64,000 nt of DNA from the NCBI GenBank assembly GCA_945860955.1, contig CAMATH010000016.1, forward strand, positions 1-64,000, in the 5' to 3' direction. The position numbers were made by a program, and so were the translations under genes. The number at the start of each line of letters is the position of its first letter. The first letter of the stretch is position 1. The notes under the pieces were generated by a model. The model searched no databases and had not been told where the DNA came from. It saw only the letters and a program-made list of their open reading frames with translations. This document shows positions 26,295-34,847 of this stretch, piece after piece. This stretch comes from Planctomicrobium piriforme. Lineage in GTDB: Bacteria; Planctomycetota; Planctomycetia; Planctomycetales; Planctomycetaceae.

Positions 26295-28532
26295 ATGTCC
26301 GACGAACAAAACGAACCGGCCGATGTGGAACTTCCACCCGAACCGCGCCGCCTGCTCGATGAAATCGCCGCGCTGTCGTTGCAGCCTGTGCCTCTCGAAA
26401 CATTCTTTGGCGAAACACTGCCCCGCGCTGTCGCCGCCCTTCAGGCGGAAGCGGGTGCGGTCTGGCTGATCGACGCCCAGCGCCGCCTGGTGCTGGAGCG
26501 CGAGCAAAACCTCATCGCCACCGGGTTCCTCAACGATCCGATGATGAAGGCGGCGTTCGAACAACCGTTCACGACGGCGATTGAACGCTGCGGTGTCGTT
26601 GCGCACGCCGCCCGGCAGGAAACTCTGGATGGCCCCGGACGGATGTTCTCGCTGCTGATGGGAGGTCTCTGGGCGGGCCGACAACCAGCGGGGTTGATTC
26701 AGATCGTCGAGTCGGCCGACGCCGACCCGGCCACCCAGCGCCAAAGGGCCACGATTCTCGAAATCGTCTGTCGTCACACAATGACGTTTTTGAGCCGGAC
26801 GGCGGCGTTTCCGTCGGCGACTCCCGCCGGCCAGCCCCCGCGGCCGGTCGCTCCCCCCAGCCCCGACGTCTCATCAACCGCCAGTCCCCCGACCCCGCAG
26901 ACACCCCCGGGAAGGGTGGTTCCGGCCGGTCAGCCGGCGGTTCCTCCTCCCAAAGTGGTTCCCAATGTCGAGGTGATTCCCGCGGGTGCCAAACTGGGGG
27001 CCACCCAGGGTTCTCCCGGCGCTCCGGCCGCGCCCGCCGTCGAACTGATTCCACTCGATGGGGTGCTGGCGATGTACGAACATCTGCGGGTCAAAGACGC
27101 CGCCCTGGTCGCCGCCAATGAAGGACGCCGCTGGCTTGGCGTCGACCGGGTTTCGGTCGCCGAGCGGGTGGGAAACAAACTGAAACTGCTTGCGATTTCC
27201 GGGGCGGCGTCAGTGAATCCGCGAGCGAACGTCGTACAGTTGCTGTCGGCTCTCGCCGACAAGGTGGTGCAGTCGGGCGAACGGCTGGTCTTCGATGGCG
27301 AGAGTCACAACCTGCCCCCGCTGCTCGAACAGCCGCTCGCTGACTATCTGCACGAAAGCCGGTCGAGAGCGGTGGTCATCGCCCCGCTGTTCGACCCAAT
27401 CGCCTGGAAAAAGTTCACCGAGGCGGGGGTGCGCGTGGAGAAGGACCCGGTCCCCCGCCCGAAACCGCTGGGGGCACTGGTACTGGAACAAATCTCGGAA
27501 AACCCGCTACCCGCCGACCTGGAAGTTCGGCTCGATCGCGTCGTAGCGCACGCGGGACTCGCGCTGCGGAACGCGCAGGAACACGAACGGATCTTTCTGC
27601 TGCCGGTCTGGCGGTTTCTCGGCGGTTACAGCTCTTGGTTCAGGGGCCGACGACTCGCGCAATGGCTGGGGGGACTGGCGGCGGTCGGCGCCATCGCGGT
27701 CGCGATGGTTCTGGTCCCCTGGGACTACCGCGTCGAAGGCAAGGGCCGGCTCATGCCGGTCGTGAGGCAGGAAGTCTTCGCCCCCTGGGACGGCGATGTG
27801 GTCAAGGTCCATGTGGCGACGGGCGATCAGGTCAAGGCGGGCGATGTGCTGGTGGTTCTCAAAAACGATGAACTGCACGCCCGCTATCTCGCCCAAAGCA
27901 ATCTGATGGTCGAGAAGGAAACCCAGATTGAGTCGATCCGGGCCCAGTTGAGCGAACCCGCCCCGGGGATGACCGCCGCCAGCAAGGAAGAACTGCACTT
28001 CAAAGGCTTGCAGTTGAAGGCGGAAATCGACGGTATCGAACGGCAGGTGAAGAGCCTGAAACAGCAGCTCGACGCACTGACGGTGAAAGCCAGTATTGAC
28101 GGCGTTGTCGCGACATTTCGTGTCGATGAACTCCTGCGACTGCGGCCTGTCCGCCGGGGTGAACTGCTGTTGCAGGTGATGGATCCGAAGCAGGGCTGGC
28201 GGATGGAACTGGATGTTCCGGAAAACCGGCTGGGACACATGCTCGAGGCGCAGCGGGTTTCGGGCAATGAAAAACTGCCGGTCCGTTACGTGCTGGCGAC
28301 CGGAACCGAAGAGACCTGGGATGGGGAACTCGACAGTCTCGGAAGCCGGTCGATGGTCTCGGAAAAGGAAGGTGCGGTGATCCCCGTCTTCGCCACACCG
28401 GGCACTCCGTTCCCCGAAAATCCCCAGATCGGAGCCGAGGTGACGGCGAAGATCAACTGCGGCAAGAAGCCGCTCGGATATGTGCTGTTCGGCGACGTGA
28501 TTGAGTTTGTGAGGAAGCGGTTGTGGTTTTAG
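26295..28532 (+). CDS. GAF-domain / HlyD-type inner-membrane protein
   Basis: 745 residues. A soluble N-terminal part has two GAF-like regions (about 20-175 and 255-430), separated by a Pro-rich linker (PPTPQTPPGRVVPAGQPAVPP). One TM segment near 452-475 (GGLAAVGAIAVAMVLVPWDY) leads to a periplasmic HlyD arm: VFAPWDGDVVKVHVATGDQV, coiled coil (VEKETQIESIRAQLSE, IDGIERQVKSLKQQLDALTV), ASIDGVVATFRVDELLRLRP. A cytoplasmic GAF sensor fused to an adapter arm could gate export. It follows the M50 fusion gene by 62 bp and completes the operon. Confidence 0.82.
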   Translation: MSDEQNEPADVELPPEPRRLLDEIAALSLQPVPLETFFGETLPRAVAALQAEAGAVWLIDAQRRLVLEREQNLIATGFLNDPMMKAAFEQPFTTAIERCGVVAHAARQETLDGPGRMFSLLMGGLWAGRQPAGLIQIVESADADPATQRQRATILEIVCRHTMTFLSRTAAFPSATPAGQPPRPVAPPSPDVSSTASPPTPQTPPGRVVPAGQPAVPPPKVVPNVEVIPAGAKLGATQGSPGAPAAPAVELIPLDGVLAMYEHLRVKDAALVAANEGRRWLGVDRVSVAERVGNKLKLLAISGAASVNPRANVVQLLSALADKVVQSGERLVFDGESHNLPPLLEQPLADYLHESRSRAVVIAPLFDPIAWKKFTEAGVRVEKDPVPRPKPLGALVLEQISENPLPADLEVRLDRVVAHAGLALRNAQEHERIFLLPVWRFLGGYSSWFRGRRLAQWLGGLAAVGAIAVAMVLVPWDYRVEGKGRLMPVVRQEVFAPWDGDVVKVHVATGDQVKAGDVLVVLKNDELHARYLAQSNLMVEKETQIESIRAQLSEPAPGMTAASKEELHFKGLQLKAEIDGIERQVKSLKQQLDALTVKASIDGVVATFRVDELLRLRPVRRGELLLQVMDPKQGWRMELDVPENRLGHMLEAQRVSGNEKLPVRYVLATGTEETWDGELDSLGSRSMVSEKEGAVIPVFATPGTPFPENPQIGAEVTAKINCGKKPLGYVLFGDVIEFVRKRLWF

Positions 28533-28571
28533 TAAGTGAAGTCCAGTTCGCTGACAATGCGACCCCCCCTG

Positions 28572-28592
28572 CCCCCCCTTGGTAAGGGGGGG
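28572..28592. terminator. GC hairpin after the export operon
   Basis: Perfect 9-bp arms CCCCCCCTT/AAGGGGGGG with a GGT loop, 40 bp after the GAF-HlyD stop. No T-tract follows, so it could also be a dispersed repeat element rather than a terminator. Confidence 0.4.
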
Positions 28593-28672
28593 ATGGTCGC
28601 TTCGCGACCTTGGCCCTGTGCGGCGTCGCCGCTGGCGTGATCGGCGTCTTCGCCCGTCGTCGCCGCGCGTAA
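28586..28672 (+). pseudogene. Possible 3'-end relic of a C-terminal sorting-signal (CTERM-like) gene
   Basis: A 28-codon open stretch after an in-frame TAA, with no start codon in it, reads LALCGVAAGVIGVFARRRRA and then stops. A hydrophobic stretch plus terminal Arg cluster is the layout of PEP-CTERM/MYXO-CTERM-type tails. A real rho-independent terminator follows at 28762. I infer a deleted gene of which only the end and terminator remain. The match is short and chance cannot be excluded. Confidence 0.35.
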
Positions 28673-28761
28673 GCTGTTCCCACCGATTCGCGAAGGCAGA
28701 GACTTCGCATCGATCAAGCGACGCTTCTGAATCAAGTGACTCAGGTCAAGTCGAATTCACT

Positions 28762-28801
28762 CCGGGTGCGCGGTGGTACTGCCGCGTGCCCGGATTTTTT
28801 T
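28762..28801 (+). terminator. Rho-independent terminator, plus strand
   Basis: A 12-bp stem (28762-28773 with the CCGCGTGCCCGG arm ending at 28792/28793; two pairs are G-U wobbles in RNA) is followed by a run of seven T from 28795. It ends transcription arriving from the export operon and lies 9 bp before the stop of the convergent S9 peptidase gene. Confidence 0.75.
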
Positions 28802-28809
28802 ATTGAACT

Positions 28810-31362
28810 TCAGCGCACCGGCTTCAACGTTCGTTCAAAAAACTCAGCCCGGCGCCTTCGTCCGTAATTCGATTCCGCCGCCCCGTGCCCCGCTCCCGGG
28901 ATGAGCAGAAACTCAAAATCCTTGTCGGCACGAACCAGAGCGTCGACCACCTGCAGAGTCGAAGCGGGGTCGACGTTGCGATCCAGCTCCCCCACCACCA
29001 GCAGCAACTTCCCCTGGAGTCGATGCGCCTGGGTGACGTTGGACTGGTCCGCATAATGCGTTCCCAACGGCCAGCCCATCCATTGCTCGTTCCACCAAAT
29101 CTTGTCCATGCGATTATCGTGGCAGCCACAGTCGGCGACCGCCGCCTTGTAAAAATCGCTATGCCATAACAACGCCCCCAGCGCGTTTTGCCCCCCCGCC
29201 GACCCGCCGTAGATGCCCACGCGTGTCAGATCGAGTTCCGGATGGCGTTTCGCGAGTTCCCGCATCCACAGAATGCGGTCGGGAAAGCCGGCATCCGCGA
29301 GATTCTTCCAGCAGACGTCGTGAAACGCTTTCGACCGGTCTCCGGTCCCCATGCCGTCGATTTGCACCACGCAAAACCCCCTGTCGGCGAGTTCCCGCGC
29401 CCCCCAATACGGTTGAAACGCTTTGGGCACATGACTCGAATGGGGGCCGGCGTAAATCAGCTCGACCACGGGGTAGCTTCCACCCGGGGCGAAATCGCGC
29501 GGCCAATGCACGATTCCAAAAATATCGGTTGTTCCATCCCGCCCCTTGGCCGCGAATCGGGTGGGGAATCGCGCTCCGGCTAATGTGAACTCCGAACCGT
29601 CGGCGGTCTCGAGGTCGCAGACCCGAGTTCCATCCGACGCGCGGCGTAGTTCATGGATGGGAGGGAGATCCACACGAGACCACGTATCGATGAGAAAGTC
29701 CCGATTCGGAGACCACTGGACCCCATGCGTCCCATCTCCTGCGGTCAGCCAGGTGAGGCCGGTCCCGTCGAGATTGACCCGCCCCCAATGCACGTAGTAA
29801 GGGTCCTGGTCGGGAAAGACCCCGCTGGCGCGAAACCAGATCTGTCGCGTTTCCGGGTCCACCCGCTCGACTCCGCGAACCACCCATTCACCGCGAGTGA
29901 TCTGGTTTTTCACCGCGCCCGAGTGCGAATCGATCAGATACAGATGATTCCAGCCATCGCGCTCGGACATCCAGACGAGTTCACGCGCCGAGTCCAGATA
30001 GTTCACGAAGTATTTGCTGGCGTAATTGATGAACGTGGGCGCTGTTTCGTCGACGATTGCACCGACGGCACCGGTACGCGTTTCGATGGCGAGAATCCGC
30101 AGCGTCTGATGTCCTCGGGCGTTGTACACAAACGTCACCCGCGCGCTGTCTGAGTCCCAGCGCACATCGTCGATGTTCCAGGGAGAGTTGAAGAGTTCGT
30201 CTTGCAGCGGAATTCCCTTGCCTGCGGAAACGTCGAACAACCGCGGCTGCCGCAGAGGAATCGGATCTCCCGGTTTGATGTAGGGATACGAATGCAGTTT
30301 GGGCTGCGATCCGTCGCGCGGTGCCGACTCAATCAGATGCACCCTGGGTTCCGGGACGGCCCGCGTGCGGATCGCGAGCAGCCGCGAACTATCGGGAGAC
30401 CAATACACCTCGGGGAGAGATTCGGGCCAGTCGGGAGTTTCGTAATCCATCTCGACCGCGCGGGCCCGTACCGCGTCGCGGTGGTAGCTTTCGGTCGGCG
30501 ATCCATCCTGACTCAACGGGCGCTCGACGCCGGTTTCCCGTTCCCGCACGAACAGATTGTGATCACGCACAAACGCCACGAGTTTGCCGTCGGGAGAGGG
30601 AACCGCATCGGGAGTCGGCCGAGCATCCTGGCGAGCGGGGCGAGTCCCCCGTCGCTCTTCCCGCGGCGGCCGCTTGCCGTCGATCAGCGCGAGTCCCCGT
30701 CGATCGGTCGCCTGGACAACGGCGATCGGCATGTCTTCGGTGCCGGTCACCAGCCAGCGGTGGCCGGCGAACGTGTGCTGCGCCCGCTCCTGCTTTGGCT
30801 CAATCTTTCCGTAAGAACGACGCGCTCCTCCTGGTTCCAGCCAGAAAATCTCGACGGGATGATCGAGTTCGTTCACGAACACGATCTCGGTTTCAGCACC
30901 AGTTCGCCGGGATGCCCGGATTGGCAAATCGGTCGGGAGGGACTCGGGAGGAGCCGGCGGGGCTTGGGAGATCGTGTAGTCGGCCAGCGTCAGCTTCCAG
31001 GCGGCCCCCCGACCGCGCAGCGTGACCGCCGAACGGTCATCAAGAAACTCTATCGATTCCACTGGCAGCTTGTCGGCGGAGAGGGGCTGTTTCAGGAATT
31101 CTCCCAGCGACGCGGCGACCCGGGAATGATCGAACGCGGGGCTACGTACACCCGTCTTCGTGTCGACAACCACGAATTCGCGAGTCTCCCCCGGCAGGTC
31201 ATTCCGGTACCAGAAACACTTGCCCGCATCAAACCAATGTGGCTCGATCGACAATTTGTAAACACGGGGCGACGGGCGATTCTGCGCGAACCCGGCAGTG
31301 GATCCGACGTGCGACAGCGTCAACAGAATTATGCAGAGAGCGACCCAGCGGACGATGGACAT
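28810..31362 (-). CDS. Prolyl oligopeptidase family (S9, DPP-IV-like) peptidase
   Basis: 850 residues from ATG 31362; the open frame extends 37 codons more but lacks a signal peptide there. Residues 1-30 are an export signal (WVALCIILLTLSHVGSTAGFA). An N-terminal DPP-IV-like beta-propeller follows (VPSPDGKLVAFVRDHNLFVR, PEVYWSPDSSRLLAIRTR). The C-terminal alpha/beta-hydrolase has GIYGGSAGGQNALGALL (nucleophile Ser), VVGELDRNVDPAST (Asp) and GAGHGAAE (His). Likely a periplasmic dipeptidyl- or oligopeptidase that trims peptides. Downstream of the sigma factor gene on the same strand and convergent with the export operon. Confidence 0.9.
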   Translation of the reverse strand: MSIVRWVALCIILLTLSHVGSTAGFAQNRPSPRVYKLSIEPHWFDAGKCFWYRNDLPGETREFVVVDTKTGVRSPAFDHSRVAASLGEFLKQPLSADKLPVESIEFLDDRSAVTLRGRGAAWKLTLADYTISQAPPAPPESLPTDLPIRASRRTGAETEIVFVNELDHPVEIFWLEPGGARRSYGKIEPKQERAQHTFAGHRWLVTGTEDMPIAVVQATDRRGLALIDGKRPPREERRGTRPARQDARPTPDAVPSPDGKLVAFVRDHNLFVRERETGVERPLSQDGSPTESYHRDAVRARAVEMDYETPDWPESLPEVYWSPDSSRLLAIRTRAVPEPRVHLIESAPRDGSQPKLHSYPYIKPGDPIPLRQPRLFDVSAGKGIPLQDELFNSPWNIDDVRWDSDSARVTFVYNARGHQTLRILAIETRTGAVGAIVDETAPTFINYASKYFVNYLDSARELVWMSERDGWNHLYLIDSHSGAVKNQITRGEWVVRGVERVDPETRQIWFRASGVFPDQDPYYVHWGRVNLDGTGLTWLTAGDGTHGVQWSPNRDFLIDTWSRVDLPPIHELRRASDGTRVCDLETADGSEFTLAGARFPTRFAAKGRDGTTDIFGIVHWPRDFAPGGSYPVVELIYAGPHSSHVPKAFQPYWGARELADRGFCVVQIDGMGTGDRSKAFHDVCWKNLADAGFPDRILWMRELAKRHPELDLTRVGIYGGSAGGQNALGALLWHSDFYKAAVADCGCHDNRMDKIWWNEQWMGWPLGTHYADQSNVTQAHRLQGKLLLVVGELDRNVDPASTLQVVDALVRADKDFEFLLIPGAGHGAAESNYGRRRRAEFFERTLKPVR

Positions 31363-31653
31363 CGTGACTGACCGGCAACGGGATGAAGAGTTGAATTCCG
31401 TGGCACCAGCCAATGCCTGGATGAAGCGCTCGACCGGAGACGAAGAGTGAGTTTCGTGCAGGGAGGAAGACAAATCAATCGCGTACCATGACAGTCGCTT
31501 TGCACAAGCGAAACGGCGAAATCATCGACGAGCAACCAAGCGATTCCGATACGGCGGTTCAATCTATCTCCACTCGACTCTGCCGAAGATGTCGAGACCG
31601 CGGCGTCGTAGGAACGCCGTCCGCCACAAAAGTTTCCGATTCGACCGGCTGTT

Positions 31654-32517
31654 CTACCGGTCGTTATCCCCGTTCAGCCCGACAGCCAGCGTCTTGAGCG
31701 ACTCCTCTTCAATCTGCCGCACGCGCTCGCGAGTGAGGTCGAGGAGTTCACCAATTTCCTTCAGCGTGTGCGGCTGGCCATCATCCAGGCCGTACCGCAA
31801 CCGCAGGATCATCGCCGCGCGCGAATCAAGAGTATCGAGCCGACGGCGGACCCATGCGAGCGAGTCATCTTCCTCAAGATCGTGATCGGGCTCGGGGGTC
31901 TTTTCGTCCAGCAGAAAATCGCCGAACGACCAGTCGGAATCGAGCCGTTCCGTCTGCATCGTCGCGTTTTGAAGCTCCAGCGCCTGCTTCAGAATCTCGA
32001 GCTTCTTCCGGGTGAGCTTAAGGTCAACGGCGATCTCTTCAATCGTCGCGACGCGACCGAGCTGTTCTTTGAGTCGCACACCCGACTGGCGGGCTTTGTT
32101 CATCAGCTCGACCATATAGGCCGGGATGCGAATCGTCTTTCCCGTGTTGATCAGCGCCCGCTTGATCGACTGTGCGATCCAGAGACTCGCATAGGTGCTG
32201 AACCGTGTGTTCATGTCGGGGTCGAACCCCTCGACGGCGCGCAACAGCCCGAGGTTGCCGTCGGCGATCAGGTCCTGCAGAGGCAGGCCGCGTCCCAGAA
32301 ATCGACGTGCGATGCTGACGACCAGCCGCAGGTTCGCCTTCACCATCTCTTCGCGGGCCTGCAAGTCGCCCGTCTGGATCCGACGGGAGAGTTGCTTTTC
32401 TTCGGACGCCGTCAGGAGCCGAGTCGCGTGGATGTCCTTCAGATAGGTTTCCAGCGGGTTCTGAACCGGCTCATGATCCTTGCGCGGCTTCAGCCGGGAT
32501 TTGTCGGGCTCGGACAT
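31654..32517 (-). CDS. Second sigma-70 family RNA polymerase sigma factor
   Basis: 287 residues with regions 1.2 (NPLETYLKDIHATRLLTASE), 2 ([57 protein letters not shown]), 3 and 4 (ILRLRYGLDDGQPHTLKEIG, LTRERVRQIEEESLKTL). This is a group 2/3 (RpoD-related, non-ECF) factor. Region 2.4 has SLWIAQSIKRAL in place of the housekeeping [11 protein letters not shown], so its promoter preference should differ from that of RpoD nearby. Located 229 bp after rpsA and separated from it by a terminator. Confidence 0.92.
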   Translation of the reverse strand: MSEPDKSRLKPRKDHEPVQNPLETYLKDIHATRLLTASEEKQLSRRIQTGDLQAREEMVKANLRLVVSIARRFLGRGLPLQDLIADGNLGLLRAVEGFDPDMNTRFSTYASLWIAQSIKRALINTGKTIRIPAYMVELMNKARQSGVRLKEQLGRVATIEEIAVDLKLTRKKLEILKQALELQNATMQTERLDSDWSFGDFLLDEKTPEPDHDLEEDDSLAWVRRRLDTLDSRAAMILRLRYGLDDGQPHTLKEIGELLDLTRERVRQIEEESLKTLAVGLNGDNDR

Positions 32518-32672
32518 GAGATTGGGATCAGACTCGCGATGAAAGACTCGGGAAGCGAGGCGCGCGACGGGTGCGCGGCGACTCGTTGTCTTTCATCGGC
32601 GGGGTATGAGCCTCTTCTGCGAAAATCCCCCGCTCGACCCCGAAAACGACTCAAGTTCGTGTCGAACAGCGC

Positions 32673-32710
32673 AAAAAAAACGGCCCTTCCACCAAGTGGG
32701 GAAGGGCCGT
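32673..32710 (-). terminator. Rho-independent terminator of rpsA
   Basis: Inverted repeat ACGGCCCTTCC/GGAAGGGCCGT (about 32680-32710). On the minus strand the stem is followed by eight U (the AAAAAAAA run at 32673-32680). It lies 37 bp after the S1 stop codon. Confidence 0.9.
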
Positions 32711-32746
32711 TCGCGACGGTCGCGCTGTGCGAGTCAGTCGTAGCGA

Positions 32747-34510
32747 CTACTCTTTCTTCTCGAAGCTGAACAAGGGGCCGGCCGATCCGCCGGTACCACC
32801 CTTGAGTTCTTCGCGGGGGGCGTTGAGCGCGGCCTGCGCCGCCTCGTCGGCCTGCACCAGTTCTTCGATCGGCGCGGTCAGCTTGCGGCTGAGACCGATC
32901 TTGCGGTCGGCGGTATCAACCCGCAACACGCGGACTTCGATCGGCTGGCCGACTTTGACCTCGGCTTCGGGGTTGTCGACTTTGTGTTCGGCAAGTTCCG
33001 AAACGTGCAGCAACCCTTCGAGGTTCGATTCGAGCTGAACGAACACACCGAAGTTGGTGATCTTGGTAACCGTTCCCGTGACGATCGAACCGGGCTGGTA
33101 GCGACCGGGGATGTCGGTTTCCCAGGGATCCTGCTGGAGCTGCTTCATCCCCAGCGCGATCCGTTTGCGATTCTGGTCGACCGAGAGAACCTGGCACTGC
33201 ACCTTGTCTCCCTTTTGCAGCACTTCGCTGGCGTGCGACACCTTGCGGGTCCACGACATGTCCGAAACGTGCAGCAGGCCGTCGATACCCTCTTCGATTT
33301 CGATGAAGGCACCGTAGTTCGTGAGGTTCCGCACCGTTCCGTCGACAATCGCGCCGACCGGGTACTTCGAGGTGACAGTATCCCACGGATTCGCCTGGGT
33401 CTGCTTCATACCCAGCGAGATCTCTTGCTTTTCCTTGTTGATCGCCAGCACGACCACGTCGACCGGATCGCCGATCTGGACGAGTTCGCTGGGATGATTC
33501 ACCCGGCGGGTCCACGACATCTCGCTGATGTGGACGAGACCTTCGATGCCCGGCTCGAGCCGAACGAAGGCACCGTAGGTCATGATGTTGACCACTTCGC
33601 CACGAACCTTCGTGCCGACGGGGAACTTCTGCTCGACCATGTCCCAGGGACTGGGCTGCTTCTGCTTAAGGCCGAGGGCGATCTTTTCCTTCTCGTGATC
33701 GATGTTCAGCACCATCACTTCGAGTTCGTCGTCGATCTTAACCATCTCGGAAGGATGGCTGATACGACCGTAGCTCATGTCGGTGATGTGGAGCAGACCG
33801 TCGATGCCGCCGAGGTCGACGAACGCGCCGAAGTCGGCGATGTTCTTGACGACACCCTTGCGGACTTCGCCCACCTTGAGTTCGGTCAGCAGTTTCTGCT
33901 TGAGCTTCGAACGCTGATCTTCGATCAGCTTGCGGCGGGAAACGACGATGTTGCGACGGGCTTCGTCAATCTTGAGGATGACGCATTCGACCTGCCGGCC
34001 GATGTAGTCGCCAATGTCCGCCGGGCGACGGATGTCGACCTGGCTGGCGGGGAGGAAGACATGCACACCGATGTCGACGAGCAAACCACCCTTGATCTTC
34101 CGCATGACGGTGCCGGCGACGACATCCCCTTCCTTGCGGGTCGAGATGATCTGTTCCCAGTCGCGGATCCGCTTCGCCTTGCGACGGGAGAGCTTGATCA
34201 CCCCGAGGGTGTCGTCAAACTCTTCGAGCAGCACTTCGACCTTCTGGCCGGGCTCCGGGGGCGGTTCTCCTTCGTCCCACTCGTTGAAGGGAACAATCCC
34301 TTCGCTCTTGCAGCCCACGTCGAGGAGGACATCGTCTCCCTCACGTCGCAACACCACGCCCGAAAGAATCTTGCCCGTTTCGAAGAAGGGCGAATCCACA
34401 ATCAACGCATCGAACCCGCCGCCACCCTCAATCCCCATCACTGAGGAGAACACTGCGTCGAGTTCGTCGTCGTCGATCGAAAATTCACGAATGAGGTTGC
34501 GATCTACCAT
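32747..34510 (-). CDS. rpsA: 30S ribosomal protein S1
   Basis: 587 residues from ATG 34510; the 13 codons upstream of it in frame are not S1-like. Six S1 (OB-fold) repeats can be followed, each with a GxVxxIxxFGAFVxL-type core: [100 protein letters not shown] and [21 protein letters not shown]1 unwinds and presents mRNA to the 30S subunit. Transcribed toward the second sigma factor, with its own terminator. Confidence 0.96.
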   Translation of the reverse strand: MVDRNLIREFSIDDDELDAVFSSVMGIEGGGGFDALIVDSPFFETGKILSGVVLRREGDDVLLDVGCKSEGIVPFNEWDEGEPPPEPGQKVEVLLEEFDDTLGVIKLSRRKAKRIRDWEQIISTRKEGDVVAGTVMRKIKGGLLVDIGVHVFLPASQVDIRRPADIGDYIGRQVECVILKIDEARRNIVVSRRKLIEDQRSKLKQKLLTELKVGEVRKGVVKNIADFGAFVDLGGIDGLLHITDMSYGRISHPSEMVKIDDELEVMVLNIDHEKEKIALGLKQKQPSPWDMVEQKFPVGTKVRGEVVNIMTYGAFVRLEPGIEGLVHISEMSWTRRVNHPSELVQIGDPVDVVVLAINKEKQEISLGMKQTQANPWDTVTSKYPVGAIVDGTVRNLTNYGAFIEIEEGIDGLLHVSDMSWTRKVSHASEVLQKGDKVQCQVLSVDQNRKRIALGMKQLQQDPWETDIPGRYQPGSIVTGTVTKITNFGVFVQLESNLEGLLHVSELAEHKVDNPEAEVKVGQPIEVRVLRVDTADRKIGLSRKLTAPIEELVQADEAAQAALNAPREELKGGTGGSAGPLFSFEKKE

Positions 34511-34650
34511 GGACCAGAAACCGCCTGACACAAATAGAGACACGAACACCCTGCCGGTGGAGCGCGCACGCGCCCCCCGAACTGACTCGGCAAAGTGGGA
34601 AGCGAGTCATCCTAGCATAATCTCCACGGATTGGGCCAGAACAGATCGAT

Positions 34651-34697
34651 AAAAAAACGCAGACCGGAAAACCGACACGTGTCGGTTTTCCGGTCTG
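34651..34697 (-). terminator. rpoD terminator: 38-bp perfect palindrome plus U-tract
   Basis: 34660-34697 is a perfect palindrome with two 19-bp arms and centre CACGTG. Read on the minus strand it is followed by seven U (AAAAAAA at 34651-34657) after GCG. It lies about 150 nt after the rpoD stop. With no unpaired loop bases except those strained at the tip, it is unusually long for an intrinsic terminator. Confidence 0.85.
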
Positions 34698-34760
34698 ACA
34701 AAATTGGGAACTCGGGACAAACGCAGCCCAGAGAACGGTTTTCGCTATGCGTAAACGCAG

Positions 34761-34790
34761 CGGCGGTTCGGCAGGAGCCTCGCCCTCCCG
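34761..34790 (-). repeat. Dispersed GAGGGCGA repeat, copy A
   Basis: On the minus strand it reads CGGGAGGGCGAGGCTCCTGC followed by CGAACCGCCG. The same core recurs three times in the 47.1-47.6 kb spacer. Copies give the translated artefact REGEAPAEP in one frame. Confidence 0.7.
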
Positions 34791-34847
34791 TGGATCGTTT
34801 CCTCCAAACCACCTGTCGCGCATCGCGACTTCGCGACAATTCCGAAG

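Larger units (their letters stand above)
34511..34847. other. Intergenic region rpoD-rpsA with terminator and dispersed repeat
   Basis: 337 bp holding, from right to left: one copy of the GAGGGCGA-type dispersed repeat (34761-34790), the 38-bp perfect palindrome (34660-34697) acting as rpoD terminator, and the rpsA leader. A sequence TATGCT about 105 nt upstream of the rpsA ATG (minus strand) is a weak -10 candidate. Confidence 0.5.
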
